Shown: positions 44,627 to 54,343, numbered from the stretch's first letter. The stretch is DNA of 64,000 bases from an uncultured Chitinophaga sp. (GCA_902168205.1 CABHOK010000001.1:51668-115667), one strand, 5' to 3'. The notes: generated by a model not told the origin, from the letters alone. Made by a program: numbers and translations.

Positions 44627-44839
44627 ATGAACGCTACATTATTGTTTCTCAGTGGGGTTGGTTTCCAGGAAATTCTTCTCATTGGTCTTTTCGTTCTCGT
44701 GTTCTTCGGAGCCAAGAAAATCCCTGAATTCATGAAAGGTCTTGGAAAAGGCGTGAAAGAATTCAAGGACGCTGTAAAAGACGTGAAGAAGGAAGTTGAG
44801 GACGCTGGTACTACTGGCAAAATTGAAGAAGGCAAATAG
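44627..44839 (+). CDS. tatA: Twin-arginine translocase subunit TatA/E
   Basis: A 70-residue membrane protein: one helix (about 9-26, [19 protein letters not shown]), the conserved [24 protein letters not shown] hinge and amphipathic helix, and an acidic/basic tail. It oligomerises into the pore that carries folded proteins across the inner membrane. The 35-residue lead from 44522 runs through the promoter and was dropped. It opens the tatA-gatA-mltD run (2-base and 1-base gaps); tatB and tatC are not here. Confidence 0.94.
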   Translation: MNATLLFLSGVGFQEILLIGLFVLVFFGAKKIPEFMKGLGKGVKEFKDAVKDVKKEVEDAGTTGKIEEGK

Positions 44840-44841
44840 TA

Positions 44842-46272
44842 TTGAAAACGTACGCTACATTTCGCGCACTTCAGAACGATCTGCAGCACGGTACTATTAC
44901 CTGTCATGAGCTGGTGCAATACCATCTCAACAACATAAAAAACAAAGCGCATCTTAACGCATTTCTGAGTGTGTTTGAAACAGAAGCGCTTGAACGTGCC
45001 GTTGCAGTTGACAAAAAAATTAAAGAAGGCAAAGCAGGAAAATTAGCCGGACTTGTAGTCGGTATAAAAGATGTTTTGGCTTATAAAGATCATCCACTAC
45101 AGGGTAGCAGCCGTGTATTGGATGGTTTCATTTCTCAATTTAATGCTACTGCTGTTCAGCGTTTGATCGATGAAGATGCCATCATTATCGGTCGCCAAAA
45201 CTGTGACGAATTTGCCATGGGTTCTTCCAATGAGAACTCAGCGTTTGGTCCGGTGTTAAACGATGCTGATAACACACGCGTACCCGGAGGATCTTCCGGA
45301 GGTTCGGCCGTAGCAGTTCAGGCAGATATGTGCCAGGTTTCCCTTGGCTCTGATACAGGAGGTTCGGTGCGCCAGCCTGCTGCATTCTGCGGACTCGTAG
45401 GATTAAAACCTACATACTCGCGCATCTCCCGTTTCGGATTAGTAGCGTATGGCTCGTCATTTGATTGCATTGGTATATTCGGAAAGTCTGTTGAAGATGT
45501 AGCGCTTGTACTCGAAGTTATAGCCGGTGGCGATGATACGGATAGTACCGTATCGCACAAGCCGGTGCCTGCCTACACGCAGGAGCTTGCAAACGCCAAT
45601 GGTAGAGCGTACAAAGTAGCGTATGTACGCGAGATCGATTCATCGGAAGGATTACAGTCGGAAATACGCGATGCAATTAAAAACAAGATTGCACAGATTA
45701 AAGCCGCTGGCCACTCCGTTGATGTTATAGATTTTCCGTTGCAGGAGTATGTATTACCTACGTACTATATACTGGCAACTGCTGAAGCGAGCTCGAACCT
45801 TTCGCGATACGATGGCGTTCGGTACGGGTATAGAAGTTCGAATGTATCAGATCTTCACTCGCTCTATAAGAAGAGCCGGTCAGAAGGATTCGGCAAAGAA
45901 GTACAACGAAGAATTTTGCTTGGAACTTTTGTACTGAGCGCGAGTTATTACGATGCGTACTATACCAAGGCACAAAAGGTAAGACGCATTATCCGCGACA
46001 AGACAAAAGAGATTTTTAAAGAATACGATTTTATCGTGATGCCCATTACCCCTACCACGGCTTTTAAGTTAGGGGAGCATACCGATAATCCACTGGAGAT
46101 GTACCTGGCAGATTTATTTTCTGTGCAGGCCAATGTAGCAGGCGTACCTGCCATTGCTATACCCTGTGGAAATGACAAACAAGGATTGCCCATCGGCCTG
46201 CAAGTAATTGCAGATGATTTTGAAGAATCGAAACTGTTACATTTTTCAAACGCACTAACAAACATGAACTGA
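44842..46272 (+). CDS. gatA: Asp/Glu-tRNA amidotransferase subunit A
   Basis: A 476-residue amidase-signature protein, subunit A of GatCAB, which makes Gln-tRNA-Gln or Asn-tRNA-Asn from the mischarged forms. Ser-cisSer-Lys triad: Lys76 in VVGIKDV, Ser151 in PGGSSGGSA and Ser175 in SDTGGSVRQPA. SRFGLVAYGSSFDCIG is typical GatA. The start is TTG at 44842, two bases after tatA, and the stop is one base before mltD, so the three genes form one operon. gatB and gatC are not in the window. Confidence 0.96.
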   Translation: MKTYATFRALQNDLQHGTITCHELVQYHLNNIKNKAHLNAFLSVFETEALERAVAVDKKIKEGKAGKLAGLVVGIKDVLAYKDHPLQGSSRVLDGFISQFNATAVQRLIDEDAIIIGRQNCDEFAMGSSNENSAFGPVLNDADNTRVPGGSSGGSAVAVQADMCQVSLGSDTGGSVRQPAAFCGLVGLKPTYSRISRFGLVAYGSSFDCIGIFGKSVEDVALVLEVIAGGDDTDSTVSHKPVPAYTQELANANGRAYKVAYVREIDSSEGLQSEIRDAIKNKIAQIKAAGHSVDVIDFPLQEYVLPTYYILATAEASSNLSRYDGVRYGYRSSNVSDLHSLYKKSRSEGFGKEVQRRILLGTFVLSASYYDAYYTKAQKVRRIIRDKTKEIFKEYDFIVMPITPTTAFKLGEHTDNPLEMYLADLFSVQANVAGVPAIAIPCGNDKQGLPIGLQVIADDFEESKLLHFSNALTNMN

Positions 46273-46273
46273 C

Positions 46274-47725
46274 ATGAGAAAAAAAATTCTCTTAGCAGCC
46301 TTCATCACTTTTTCAACTTTAACGTACGGTCAGATTGTACAACAACCTGATTCTGTAGTGGTGGACTCTCTTGAAGTAGCGGAAGCAGAAGAAGAAATGC
46401 TGTATAAAGAAGATACAGTAGACTTCGTATACTTCGCTTTACCAACTGAACTGGAATATGTTCCGGGGGATGATGATCCCGCTGTTATCCAGGATCGCCT
46501 CGCGTGTATCTCGAAGAGAATTCCGCTCGTGTACAACGACCGTATTCACGCGTTCATCAACTACTTCACAGTACGCGATCGTGAATATACCAAGATGATC
46601 ATGCGCAGGAAGAATCTTTACTTCCCGATCTTCGAAAAATACCTGGCTAAATACAACCTTCCGGATGAATTAAAATATTTATCCATTATCGAGTCTGGTT
46701 TGAACCCGCGTGCTATATCACGTGTGCGTGCTGTTGGTCTGTGGCAGTTCATGTCAGCTACCGGCAAGTACTACGGCCTGCACAACGACTGGTTTATAGA
46801 CGAGCGTATGGATCCTGAAAAATCAACAGAATCTGCATGTCGTTACCTTCGCGATCTGTACAACATGTTTCACGACTGGGAACTTGCACTCGCTGCATAC
46901 AATACTGGTCCGGGTAACGTGAAGCGTGCTATACGCAAATCAGGCTACAAGCGTACCTTCTGGGAAATATACCCGAACCTTCCGCGCGAGACACGCTCAT
47001 ACGTTCCGCAGTTCGTAGCGATCACCTATACCATGAACTATCTCGATGAGCATAACTTCTATAATGAAGGCGAAGAGAAACTGGTAACATCGGATACGCT
47101 TCATGTAAACAAATACCTGCACTTCGAAACGTTTGCCAATCTTACCAATGCGTGTATCGAAGACTTGCAGCGCTTGAATCCATCGATACAACACAATGCA
47201 CTGCCGGAAACACACAAGCCATATGTATTGTATGTTCCGAAAGCATCCAAAGACTTACTTGCACTAAACCGCTATGCTATACTGGACTCTGCCTCTAAAG
47301 TAGGCCGCAATGAACTCCTGGCGCTAGCGAAGAAAACAGAAGGCAGTACGTACGGTCGCGATCGCATCGTATACAAAGTAAGAAGCGGTGATGTGCTTGG
47401 CTCCATCGCGATACGCCACGGAGTAAGCGTAACAAACCTGAAGAAATGGAACAACATGCGCAGCAACACCATTCGTGTAGGTCAGCGCCTGAACATCTGG
47501 TTAAAGGGAAGCCCACGTTCTACCACGATGGTTGCATCAGCAAAGCAGACCAACACAACACCAACTGCTATACCTGATTCCAAAACATATACGGTACAGC
47601 CTGGCGATACGCTGTGGCACATATCACGGAAGTTTGAAGGTCTTACAGTAGACAAGATCAAATCAATGAACAACCTGGGCGACAACAAACTGCAGCCTGG
47701 GCAGAAACTGATCATTGGTATATAA
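46274..47725 (+). CDS. mltD: Membrane-bound lytic transglycosylase D with two LysM domains
   Basis: A 483-residue exported protein (signal peptide MRKKILLAAFITFSTLTYG). SLT/goose-lysozyme domain from about 115 to 265: catalytic Glu140 in SIIESGLNPRAISRVRAVGLWQFM, then YGLHNDWFIDERMDPEKS and AAYNTGPGNV. Two LysM domains bind peptidoglycan: about 362-406 (YKVRSGDVLGSIA) and 438-482 (YTVQPGDTLWHIS). It cleaves glycan strands to 1,6-anhydro ends. There is no lipobox, so it may be soluble. Last gene of the tatA operon, with a strong terminator after it. Confidence 0.94.
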   Translation: MRKKILLAAFITFSTLTYGQIVQQPDSVVVDSLEVAEAEEEMLYKEDTVDFVYFALPTELEYVPGDDDPAVIQDRLACISKRIPLVYNDRIHAFINYFTVRDREYTKMIMRRKNLYFPIFEKYLAKYNLPDELKYLSIIESGLNPRAISRVRAVGLWQFMSATGKYYGLHNDWFIDERMDPEKSTESACRYLRDLYNMFHDWELALAAYNTGPGNVKRAIRKSGYKRTFWEIYPNLPRETRSYVPQFVAITYTMNYLDEHNFYNEGEEKLVTSDTLHVNKYLHFETFANLTNACIEDLQRLNPSIQHNALPETHKPYVLYVPKASKDLLALNRYAILDSASKVGRNELLALAKKTEGSTYGRDRIVYKVRSGDVLGSIAIRHGVSVTNLKKWNNMRSNTIRVGQRLNIWLKGSPRSTTMVASAKQTNTTPTAIPDSKTYTVQPGDTLWHISRKFEGLTVDKIKSMNNLGDNKLQPGQKLIIGI

Positions 47726-47764
47726 ATTAAATAAGCCGCTCTGCTACAGAGTAACTCGATAGAT

Positions 47765-47799
47765 AAAACAAAAGCCGGAGTTCATCCGGCTTTTGTTTT
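47765..47799. terminator. Bidirectional terminator after mltD
   Basis: Perfect 15-bp stem AAAACAAAAGCCGGA / TCCGGCTTTTGTTTT (47765-47779, 47785-47799), loop GTTCA, between convergent genes; both strands end in T-rich runs. Confidence 0.95.
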
Positions 47800-47814
47800 A
47801 TAGGTATATATATC

Positions 47815-48954
47815 TTAGAAACGCGCATTGCGCCACAGGTCAATCACTTCATACCACGTTTCCTGGAACTTGCGTTCACGCACCAATACCAGGTTCTCCG
47901 GATCGAAAAGTGTTGGCGATTTCACGAAATCAAAGGACGCTTTGAACGAACTGTTCTTATAGTTCCAGACTTCACGTTCATTAAATTTATATACTTCATC
48001 CGGCACACCGAATACTATATAGATCATCCCGCGATCAGTCTTCCACCCCTCCTTATACGAAGTAAAAAACTGGTTGGCCAGCTCTACCCGTCTGAAGTAA
48101 CTGCGCATAAATTTCTTTGCACGCTCAGCATCTCCGGTAACATTCAGAATTACTTTATCAAACGCCTTCTTATCGCCACGGGCAACTTTTAACCGATCAA
48201 ACTCCTGACGTGTACAGACATATATGAAAGGATCTGCCAGACTTTCAAGTTTGGTTAGTCGCGGGTAATCATTTTGCACACGGAAAGCATACCCTTCCGA
48301 AGAGGTTGTATCAGCCTGCACGAGGTATAGACCTTGCTGCGTGAATGTAACACCTTCATCGCCTGTGACACTAAAAGTAGAATCAACTTTTAAAGCCGGC
48401 GATACCCTGCCCAGTGCTTCCGAGAACGCGGGCACTGCCGCTGGAAATGTATCACGGTAGTACGATATAATTTTAGTCTGGCCGGCACCGTGCACGGTAT
48501 ATACATTCCCTCCTTTTATATACTGCCCCGGCACAGGTTCACCCGCTGCCGAAAGCCAGCCGTTAACAGGATATTTAGGATCCAGTACTTTATAGAAGTA
48601 CCACGCCTTATTGGTAGAACTACTTATTATTTTGGCAACCAATACCTGCACCGAAGCTGATACCGGCAATGTAATTTTCCCGGCTTCAGCGTTACCGGTC
48701 ACCGAACTGATCGCAGTGCCTTCCCTGTCGCCCAGGGTATTGCGCGTACTCCACTCGGCCGAAAGTCCCGTGGTGATGGTATCACGCTTCTGAAGTTTAT
48801 AGAATATCTCCCAGCTCGCACCGACACGTACCGGCTTGATATCGAGTAAGATCGGCTGATCAGGATCATACAGGTAACGGTAATTGATATCACGAAGAGG
48901 CTGCGCACAGGCAACAGAGCTCACAACAACAAACAGTAAAACTAATCGCTTCAT
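47815..48954 (-). CDS. GWxTD-domain exported protein
   Basis: A 379-residue protein with a signal peptide and likely lipidation (MKRLVLLFVVVSSVACAQP, Cys16). The last 130 residues hold the GWxTD domain: SYKEGWKTDRGMIYIVFGVPDEV, then EVWNYKN and the late REERKFQETWYEVIDLWRN-like end. The first 240 residues are beta-rich and not assigned. GWxTD proteins are widespread in Bacteroidetes and some are predicted peptidoglycan or secretion linked, but function is unknown. Confidence 0.85.
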   Translation of the reverse strand: MKRLVLLFVVVSSVACAQPLRDINYRYLYDPDQPILLDIKPVRVGASWEIFYKLQKRDTITTGLSAEWSTRNTLGDREGTAISSVTGNAEAGKITLPVSASVQVLVAKIISSSTNKAWYFYKVLDPKYPVNGWLSAAGEPVPGQYIKGGNVYTVHGAGQTKIISYYRDTFPAAVPAFSEALGRVSPALKVDSTFSVTGDEGVTFTQQGLYLVQADTTSSEGYAFRVQNDYPRLTKLESLADPFIYVCTRQEFDRLKVARGDKKAFDKVILNVTGDAERAKKFMRSYFRRVELANQFFTSYKEGWKTDRGMIYIVFGVPDEVYKFNEREVWNYKNSSFKASFDFVKSPTLFDPENLVLVRERKFQETWYEVIDLWRNARF

Positions 48955-49053
48955 TGGATGAAAATAATATAAAAGTACGAGGAACGAAGTGCAGAGGTTG
49001 AATTCAGCACTATGCTAAATCCATTAAATCGTTCGTACCTCGCAAATCGTCCT

Positions 49054-49061
49054 TATCTTTG
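49054..49061 (+). promoter_or_regulatory. -7 element of the methyltransferase gene
   Basis: TATCTTTG matches TAnnTTTG and ends 8 bases before the ATG at 49070, so the transcript would start at or near the start codon. Confidence 0.42.
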
Positions 49062-49069
49062 CGGCCGAT

Positions 49070-49846
49070 ATGGCTAAAGTATATACAACCGAAATTACCA
49101 GCGAGCAGATTGCTTCCGATAATCCTATCCATCAACGTTTATTCAAAGCGTATGTTGTAGCAAAAGAATACATTCAGGGAGATGTGCTCGAAGTAGGTTG
49201 TGGCGAAGGCCGCGGCATTGAAACCATGCTGCCGCTCACCAAAAGTTTTACAGCGGTAGACAAGATCAAGCCGGTTATTGATACACTTCAGCAACGGTTC
49301 CCCTCCGGCAGGTTTATCAGCATGAACATCCCTCCGCTGGGGGGACTTGCCGACAACACCTACGATCGCATCGTAAGCTTCCAGGTGATTGAACATATTG
49401 AAAATGATTTTCTTTTCCTGAAGGAAATACACCGTGTATTAAAGCCGGGCGGTATCGCATTGCTTACAACCCCTAACCGTAAGATGTCGCTTACACGGAA
49501 CCCGTGGCACGTGCGCGAATACCTGCCTGAAGAATTAAAAGCACTGGCACAAAAAATATTCAGCCATGCCGAAATGAAAGGCATTACCGGCAATGAAAAA
49601 GTAATGGCGTATTACGAACAGAACAAGAAATCCGTTGAGCGCATTACGCGATTTGATATACTAAATCTTCAGTACAGACTACCTGCCTCTGTGCTACGCC
49701 TGCCCTACGAAGTATTGAACCGCTGGAACAGGAATAAACTTCAGACATCCGACAACAAGCTTGTAACCGACATTCATCACGAAGACTATATCGTAGTAGA
49801 CGATGCCACCAACGCACTCGATCTTCTGCTTATTGTCAGAAAGTAA
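49070..49846 (+). CDS. Class I SAM-dependent methyltransferase
   Basis: A 258-residue Rossmann-fold methyltransferase. SAM motif I DVLEVGCGEGRG (about 40-51), motif II VDKIKPVIDTL, motif III-like DNTYDRIVSFQVIEHIEND and LKPGGIALLTTPNR. The C-terminal half (MSLTRNPWHVREYLP) suggests a small-molecule or lipid/sugar acceptor like those of UbiE/surface-sugar methylases. Substrate unknown. Single gene, divergent from the GWxTD gene. A 217-base gap with no gene follows. Confidence 0.88.
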   Translation: MAKVYTTEITSEQIASDNPIHQRLFKAYVVAKEYIQGDVLEVGCGEGRGIETMLPLTKSFTAVDKIKPVIDTLQQRFPSGRFISMNIPPLGGLADNTYDRIVSFQVIEHIENDFLFLKEIHRVLKPGGIALLTTPNRKMSLTRNPWHVREYLPEELKALAQKIFSHAEMKGITGNEKVMAYYEQNKKSVERITRFDILNLQYRLPASVLRLPYEVLNRWNRNKLQTSDNKLVTDIHHEDYIVVDDATNALDLLLIVRK

Positions 49847-50033
49847 GTTTGGTTTCGATCTTCGTTATCACGCAAGACTAAACTGATTTTTAATTCACCA
49901 TGCCGGACAAAATCTTAGGGACAACTCCGACCAACAGCCTTGGAATAATCCAGTCGCGATTTCGCGTTTAGCCACATTTAACGATCAAAAAGAAGGCTGA
50001 TCAGGTAATTCCATGAATCACGAGCAGATTTAA

Positions 50034-50041
50034 TAAATTTG
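50034..50041 (+). promoter_or_regulatory. -7 element of the giant TPR gene
   Basis: TAAATTTG matches TAnnTTTG, 22 bases before the ATG at 50064. No TTTG at the -33 distance. Confidence 0.4.
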
Positions 50042-50063
50042 TTCTGGACAATATTTTGAATCC

Positions 50064-53000
50064 ATGAGAAGAACCTGTTTGGCTGTTGCCTCATTGCTTT
50101 TTTCTATCACCTTTTCCTTTGCGCAGAAAACCGATTCGTTGCTGCAGGTACAATGGGAAACGGCCCTTAAAAAGTTAAAAGCGGGCGACCACAACGATGC
50201 CTCTGTGCAATTCACGCAGCTTATCAACTCCAACTTCCCGAACAAAGAAGTATATGTTAAGCGAGGCGTTGCGTACTACAACCTGAAGGAGTACGACAAA
50301 GCCAAAGCTGATTTTGATGAAGCGGTAAAAGCGCGTATCAACACTGTTGAGCTGTTCGAGCATCGCGGTAACGCGCGCTATAATCTCAACGACTATCAAG
50401 GCGCTGTTACGGATCTGGAGAAAGCCATTACGATGGGCGCCACGGGCTTCGAAACGTATGTGAATCTCGGCAACGGAAAATTCAGAATGGAGAATTACCG
50501 CGAAGCTATTACCAGCTACGACAAAGCGGTTGCTACCGGCAAAGCCGATGCTATACTTTACAACAATCGCGGTAAAGCAAAATTTATTCTTAAAGACTAT
50601 AAAGGATCGATCACTGATTTTGATAAAGCATTGGAGCTTCGTGCAGGATATGATAAAGCGCTGGAGAATCGCGCAGAAGCCCGCTACCAGATTCAGGATT
50701 GGAAAGGTGCTATAGCTGACTTCGAAAAAATTATTGCCAGCGGCCGAGCCGATGCTGAGTTCTACCAAAAGATAGGTTCTGCTAAATATGCACTACAGGA
50801 TTATAAAGGTGCAGCCGAAGCTTTTGATACGGCTGTACAAAAAGGTGTAAGAGATAAAGAGGTATTCAGAATGCTGGGGCTCAGCATGGCCGCTGCCGGC
50901 AATTGTGGCGAAGCCGTTAAAGCATTATCCGCAGCCGTATCATTAGGGCTTACGGATAAAGATGTATTTACCCAACTGGGTACATGCCAGTATAAGAGCA
51001 AGGAATATGCAGGTGCTATTGAATCATTAAGTCGCGCGATCAACGTGGGCAGCGCAACCAAAGAAGTATATCTGTATAAAGGCAATGCCGAGTTTGCACA
51101 GAAAGATTACGACAAAGCACTTCCTGATCTGGAGAAGGCCGTGTCGTTAGGCGCAAATGATGCAGAGGCATTCAAGAATCTCGGTGACATCAAATTCATG
51201 AAGAGCGACTTTGCCGGTGCCATCAAGCATTACGACAACGCAGTGAAGGCAGGGTCCAGCGATGCTATACTCTTTAACAATCGCGGTAAAGCCAAGATGA
51301 ACACCAACGATCTGACTGGTGCCGTGGCAGACTTTGATAAAGCTATACAATTGAACCCGAGCTATACCAAAGCACAATTAAATCGCGGTACAGCTAAATA
51401 TACTTTAAAAGATTATGCAGGCGCTATAGCCGATCTTGAGAAAGCGAAAACTGCTGAAGGCGAAACACCTGACATGCTCAAGATGCTGGGTGTTGGTAAT
51501 TATATACTGGGTAAAAAAGATGCAGCCAAACCGTATCTAGACAAAGCTTTACAAGCAGGCGTAAAAGATGGTAAGGTTGCACTCTATGCCGGCTACCTGC
51601 GCTTTGACGCTGGCGATTACAAAGGAACCGTTGAGGCACTTACTGCTGCGGAGATGGCCGGTGAAAAAGACGATGATATACCGTTAAAGCGCGGTAAATC
51701 TTCCTATCAGCAAAAAGAGTATACAACTGCAATAATAGATTTGGAGAAAACCGTACAGAAAGGTAAAGCCGATCTGTCAGCGTACGAAGCCCTGGCACTC
51801 TCCTACCTGGCATCACAAAAAGAAAAAGAAGCGCTGCCGCATCTTGAAAAAGCAGCATCGCTCGACAGCAAGAACAAAGAAATATACTATCAGCTCGGCA
51901 ATGCGCGCTTCAAGCAAAGTAATTTTCAAGGTGCTATTGCAGCCTACGATAAAGCTATAGCTTCCGGTGCGAATGACGAGATCATTTACAACAACCGTGG
52001 TAAAGCCAAATTAAATGCGGGCAATCCGCAGTCTGCTATTTCAGATTTCGATCGTGCCCTGGGTTTGAAGAAAGACTATACACAGGCGTTGAAGAATCGT
52101 GCTGCAGCACGCTATCAATTAAAAGAATATGCCAGCGTTATTACTGATCTCGCGATTGTTGTGGCACGCAACGAGGCCGGATCAGATGAGTTGACTATGA
52201 TCGGTCTTTCCAGATATAGTCTGAAAGATTACCAGGGCGCATCAACTGATCTTACCAAGGCCATTGATGCCGGCAGTAAAGATCCCAACCTATATACCGC
52301 CCGCGCCAATTCATTCTATGAACTGAAAGACTATGAGAAAGCTATACCTGATTTCGATAAGGCTATAGCAGGCGGATCAACCGATGCAACTCTCTTCTAT
52401 AAACGCGGTGCATCAAAATATTATCAACGCGATTTTAAAGGCGCACTTCCTGATCTTGAGAAAGCGATCACATCAGGGGTTAATACCGCTGTAGTATATG
52501 ATATGCGTGGACATTGTCGTTACGATGCTAAAAACCTGGAAGCAGCCATCAGTGATTTTAATCTTGCGATAGAAAAAGATCCGAAGCTTGCTACGGCATA
52601 CTTCCACCGGGGTGATGCCAAGTTCAGCACAAACAATTTACCGGAAGCTATTAAAGACTATACGCAAGCCGTTACGCTCGGATTGAAAGATGCCGTACTC
52701 TTTAACAACCGCGGTAAAGCATACTTCAAGCAGGAAAATTACCAGGCTTCCATTGCTGATTTTACCGAAGCCATTGAACGCAAAGGCGACTATTTAAAAG
52801 CGTATGAAAATCGCGCGCATGCATACTATGCATTGAAAAAATATGATGAAGGTGTACGCGACTTCCGGGTTATTGAAAAGATGTCGGAGAAGCCGGAGCC
52901 CGGACTATATAAATTACTGGCCGATGGTTATTACGCGACAGAACGTTTTGTACCGGCCCGCGATTACTACGACAAACTGATTGCAGCCGGAGTAAAAGAT

Positions 53001-53543
53001 AAAGATGCATACTTAAGACGCGGCCTCATGCAACTTGAAGCCGGTGAATACCAGGAAGCATTAAGCGATTTCGACAATGCACAGAAAGCCGGAGAGAACT
53101 CGGTAATATTATTTGTAAATAAAGGGCGCGCTCACATCGCACTGGAAAATACAAAGGCAGCCATCATCGAATTGAACAAGGCTATAGAACTTGATCCTAA
53201 AAATGCCAATGCACTTTTCAACAGAGGGTATATAAAGGAAACGATCGAAGATTTTGAAGGTGCTATACTTGATTACAACAAAGTAATTCAGATCAACCCC
53301 AATGATGCTATAGCATTTTACAACCGTGCTACCTGTAAATCAGAATTAGAAGATTACGGTGCTGGTATATCCGACATGGATGAAGCGATCCGAATCGATG
53401 CCAAGAATGCATCGTACTATAAACAGCGCGGTAATTTTTACTACCAGATGAACGAAAAAGAAAAGGCCTGCTTCGACTGGCGCAAAGCCGTTGAGTTTGG
53501 CGATGCAAAAGCACGGTTTCAAATCGACACGTATTGTAAATAA
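50064..53543 (+). CDS. Giant exported TPR protein with 238-residue super-repeat
   Basis: A 1159-residue protein (signal peptide MRRTCLAVASLLFSITFSFA) that consists nearly entirely of 34-residue TPR units, about 32 of them. Units such as NNRGKAKFILKDYKGSITDFDKAL show the classic TPR pattern (Gly/Ala at 8 and 20). A seven-unit super-repeat of 238 residues recurs from residue 167: the NNRGKA motif is at residues 167-172, 405-410, 643-648 and 881-886. The protein would form a long superhelix in the periplasm or at the surface, binding partners. No enzymatic domain; it stands alone with its own promoter and terminator. Confidence 0.9.
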   Translation: MRRTCLAVASLLFSITFSFAQKTDSLLQVQWETALKKLKAGDHNDASVQFTQLINSNFPNKEVYVKRGVAYYNLKEYDKAKADFDEAVKARINTVELFEHRGNARYNLNDYQGAVTDLEKAITMGATGFETYVNLGNGKFRMENYREAITSYDKAVATGKADAILYNNRGKAKFILKDYKGSITDFDKALELRAGYDKALENRAEARYQIQDWKGAIADFEKIIASGRADAEFYQKIGSAKYALQDYKGAAEAFDTAVQKGVRDKEVFRMLGLSMAAAGNCGEAVKALSAAVSLGLTDKDVFTQLGTCQYKSKEYAGAIESLSRAINVGSATKEVYLYKGNAEFAQKDYDKALPDLEKAVSLGANDAEAFKNLGDIKFMKSDFAGAIKHYDNAVKAGSSDAILFNNRGKAKMNTNDLTGAVADFDKAIQLNPSYTKAQLNRGTAKYTLKDYAGAIADLEKAKTAEGETPDMLKMLGVGNYILGKKDAAKPYLDKALQAGVKDGKVALYAGYLRFDAGDYKGTVEALTAAEMAGEKDDDIPLKRGKSSYQQKEYTTAIIDLEKTVQKGKADLSAYEALALSYLASQKEKEALPHLEKAASLDSKNKEIYYQLGNARFKQSNFQGAIAAYDKAIASGANDEIIYNNRGKAKLNAGNPQSAISDFDRALGLKKDYTQALKNRAAARYQLKEYASVITDLAIVVARNEAGSDELTMIGLSRYSLKDYQGASTDLTKAIDAGSKDPNLYTARANSFYELKDYEKAIPDFDKAIAGGSTDATLFYKRGASKYYQRDFKGALPDLEKAITSGVNTAVVYDMRGHCRYDAKNLEAAISDFNLAIEKDPKLATAYFHRGDAKFSTNNLPEAIKDYTQAVTLGLKDAVLFNNRGKAYFKQENYQASIADFTEAIERKGDYLKAYENRAHAYYALKKYDEGVRDFRVIEKMSEKPEPGLYKLLADGYYATERFVPARDYYDKLIAAGVKDKDAYLRRGLMQLEAGEYQEALSDFDNAQKAGENSVILFVNKGRAHIALENTKAAIIELNKAIELDPKNANALFNRGYIKETIEDFEGAILDYNKVIQINPNDAIAFYNRATCKSELEDYGAGISDMDEAIRIDAKNASYYKQRGNFYYQMNEKEKACFDWRKAVEFGDAKARFQIDTYCK
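50562..53417 (+). repeat. 714-bp coding super-repeat (four copies)
   Basis: The codons for the first Asn of NNRGKA start at 50562, 51276, 51990 and 52704, steps of exactly 714 bases (7 x 34 codons). The other six TPRs of each unit align too: ENRAEARYQ, LNRGTAKYT, KNRAAARYQ and ENRAHAYYA occupy the next place in the four units. The DNA has diverged strongly but no indel is seen until near the end, where the fifth unit start is shifted by one codon. Confidence 0.85.
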
Positions 53544-53584
53544 CGATCTCATTCTGAGCTTTCGTATATCCCAAAACAAAAATA

Positions 53585-53620
53585 AAGAGCTGCTTCAGAC
53601 GAGGCAGCTCTTCGTTTTTA
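53585..53620 (+). terminator. Terminator of the giant TPR gene
   Basis: Stem AAGAGCTGC / GCAGCTCTT (53585-53593, 53604-53612), 10-base loop, then CGTTTTTAAA. The rest of the 200-base gap to the next gene shows nothing else. Confidence 0.85.
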
Positions 53621-53744
53621 AAGCAGAAATACAGCTATACACTATTGGTAAAATTTTTGCTTCTATCTTTTTCAAATCTTACATACGGAAGCATTCCGGT
53701 ATAATTCATCTTCAACACATCTGAAGATTATTCAACTTTAACAC

Positions 53745-54257
53745 ATGAGGAGAATAGTGAAAATGAGAACGATCAACCTGTCGCTGATACTGCTTTTGGC
53801 TGGTATATATACTGCCATGGCCAACAATAGCATAACCGGCAAAGTAATTACAGTAATAGACGGTAACACCGTAGAGATACTGAGTGATGATACCCAAACC
53901 TATAAAGTAATACTGGCCGGTATAGATTGCCCTGAACTGACACAGTCGTTTGGAGAGTCTGCCAAAAAACATCTGGAGAAAGCTGCCCTGAATAAAACCG
54001 TAACGGTAAATTTCCAGGGTAAAGATCGCAAAGGAAATTACCTCGCAGTCATCCTTGTAAAAGGAGACACCGACCTGCGCATCGATCTTCTGAAAGAAGG
54101 TTTGGCCTGGACATCCGAAAAAAATCCGGATCCCGATTTAGAAAACCACCGCACGCGCGCCCAGGAAAAACGCAAAGGCCTCTGGAAAGAAGACAACCCA
54201 ATCCCTCCGTGGACACACCGCAGAGAGCAAAGCATGCTCGAAGCAAAGTCAAGTTAA
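53745..54257 (+). CDS. Exported thermonuclease (SNase) family protein
   Basis: A 170-residue protein with a signal peptide (LSLILLLAGIYTAMA) and a staphylococcal-nuclease OB-fold: SITGKVITVIDGNTVEILSDD, VILAGIDCPELTQSFGESAK, then LLKEGLAWTSEKNPD and RAQEKRKGLWKED. The SNase Arg-Glu-Arg triad fits only partly: the first Arg position is Ala in LAGIDCPE, while the later Glu and Arg are present, so catalysis is uncertain. Two starts are possible; ATG at 53763 follows AGGAG by 10 bases. Confidence 0.85.
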   Translation: MRRIVKMRTINLSLILLLAGIYTAMANNSITGKVITVIDGNTVEILSDDTQTYKVILAGIDCPELTQSFGESAKKHLEKAALNKTVTVNFQGKDRKGNYLAVILVKGDTDLRIDLLKEGLAWTSEKNPDPDLENHRTRAQEKRKGLWKEDNPIPPWTHRREQSMLEAKSS

Positions 54258-54286
54258 TTCCAGCAACGTCAACACATCAACACAAA

Positions 54287-54317
54287 AAAATATAGCCTGC
54301 AAAACAGGCTATATTTT
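54287..54317. terminator. Bidirectional terminator
   Basis: Perfect 13-bp stem AAAATATAGCCTG / CAGGCTATATTTT (54287-54299, 54305-54317), loop CAAAA, with A-run before and T-run after, between convergent genes. Confidence 0.92.
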
Positions 54318-54343
54318 CAAGTATATATATCACGAAGAACCAC

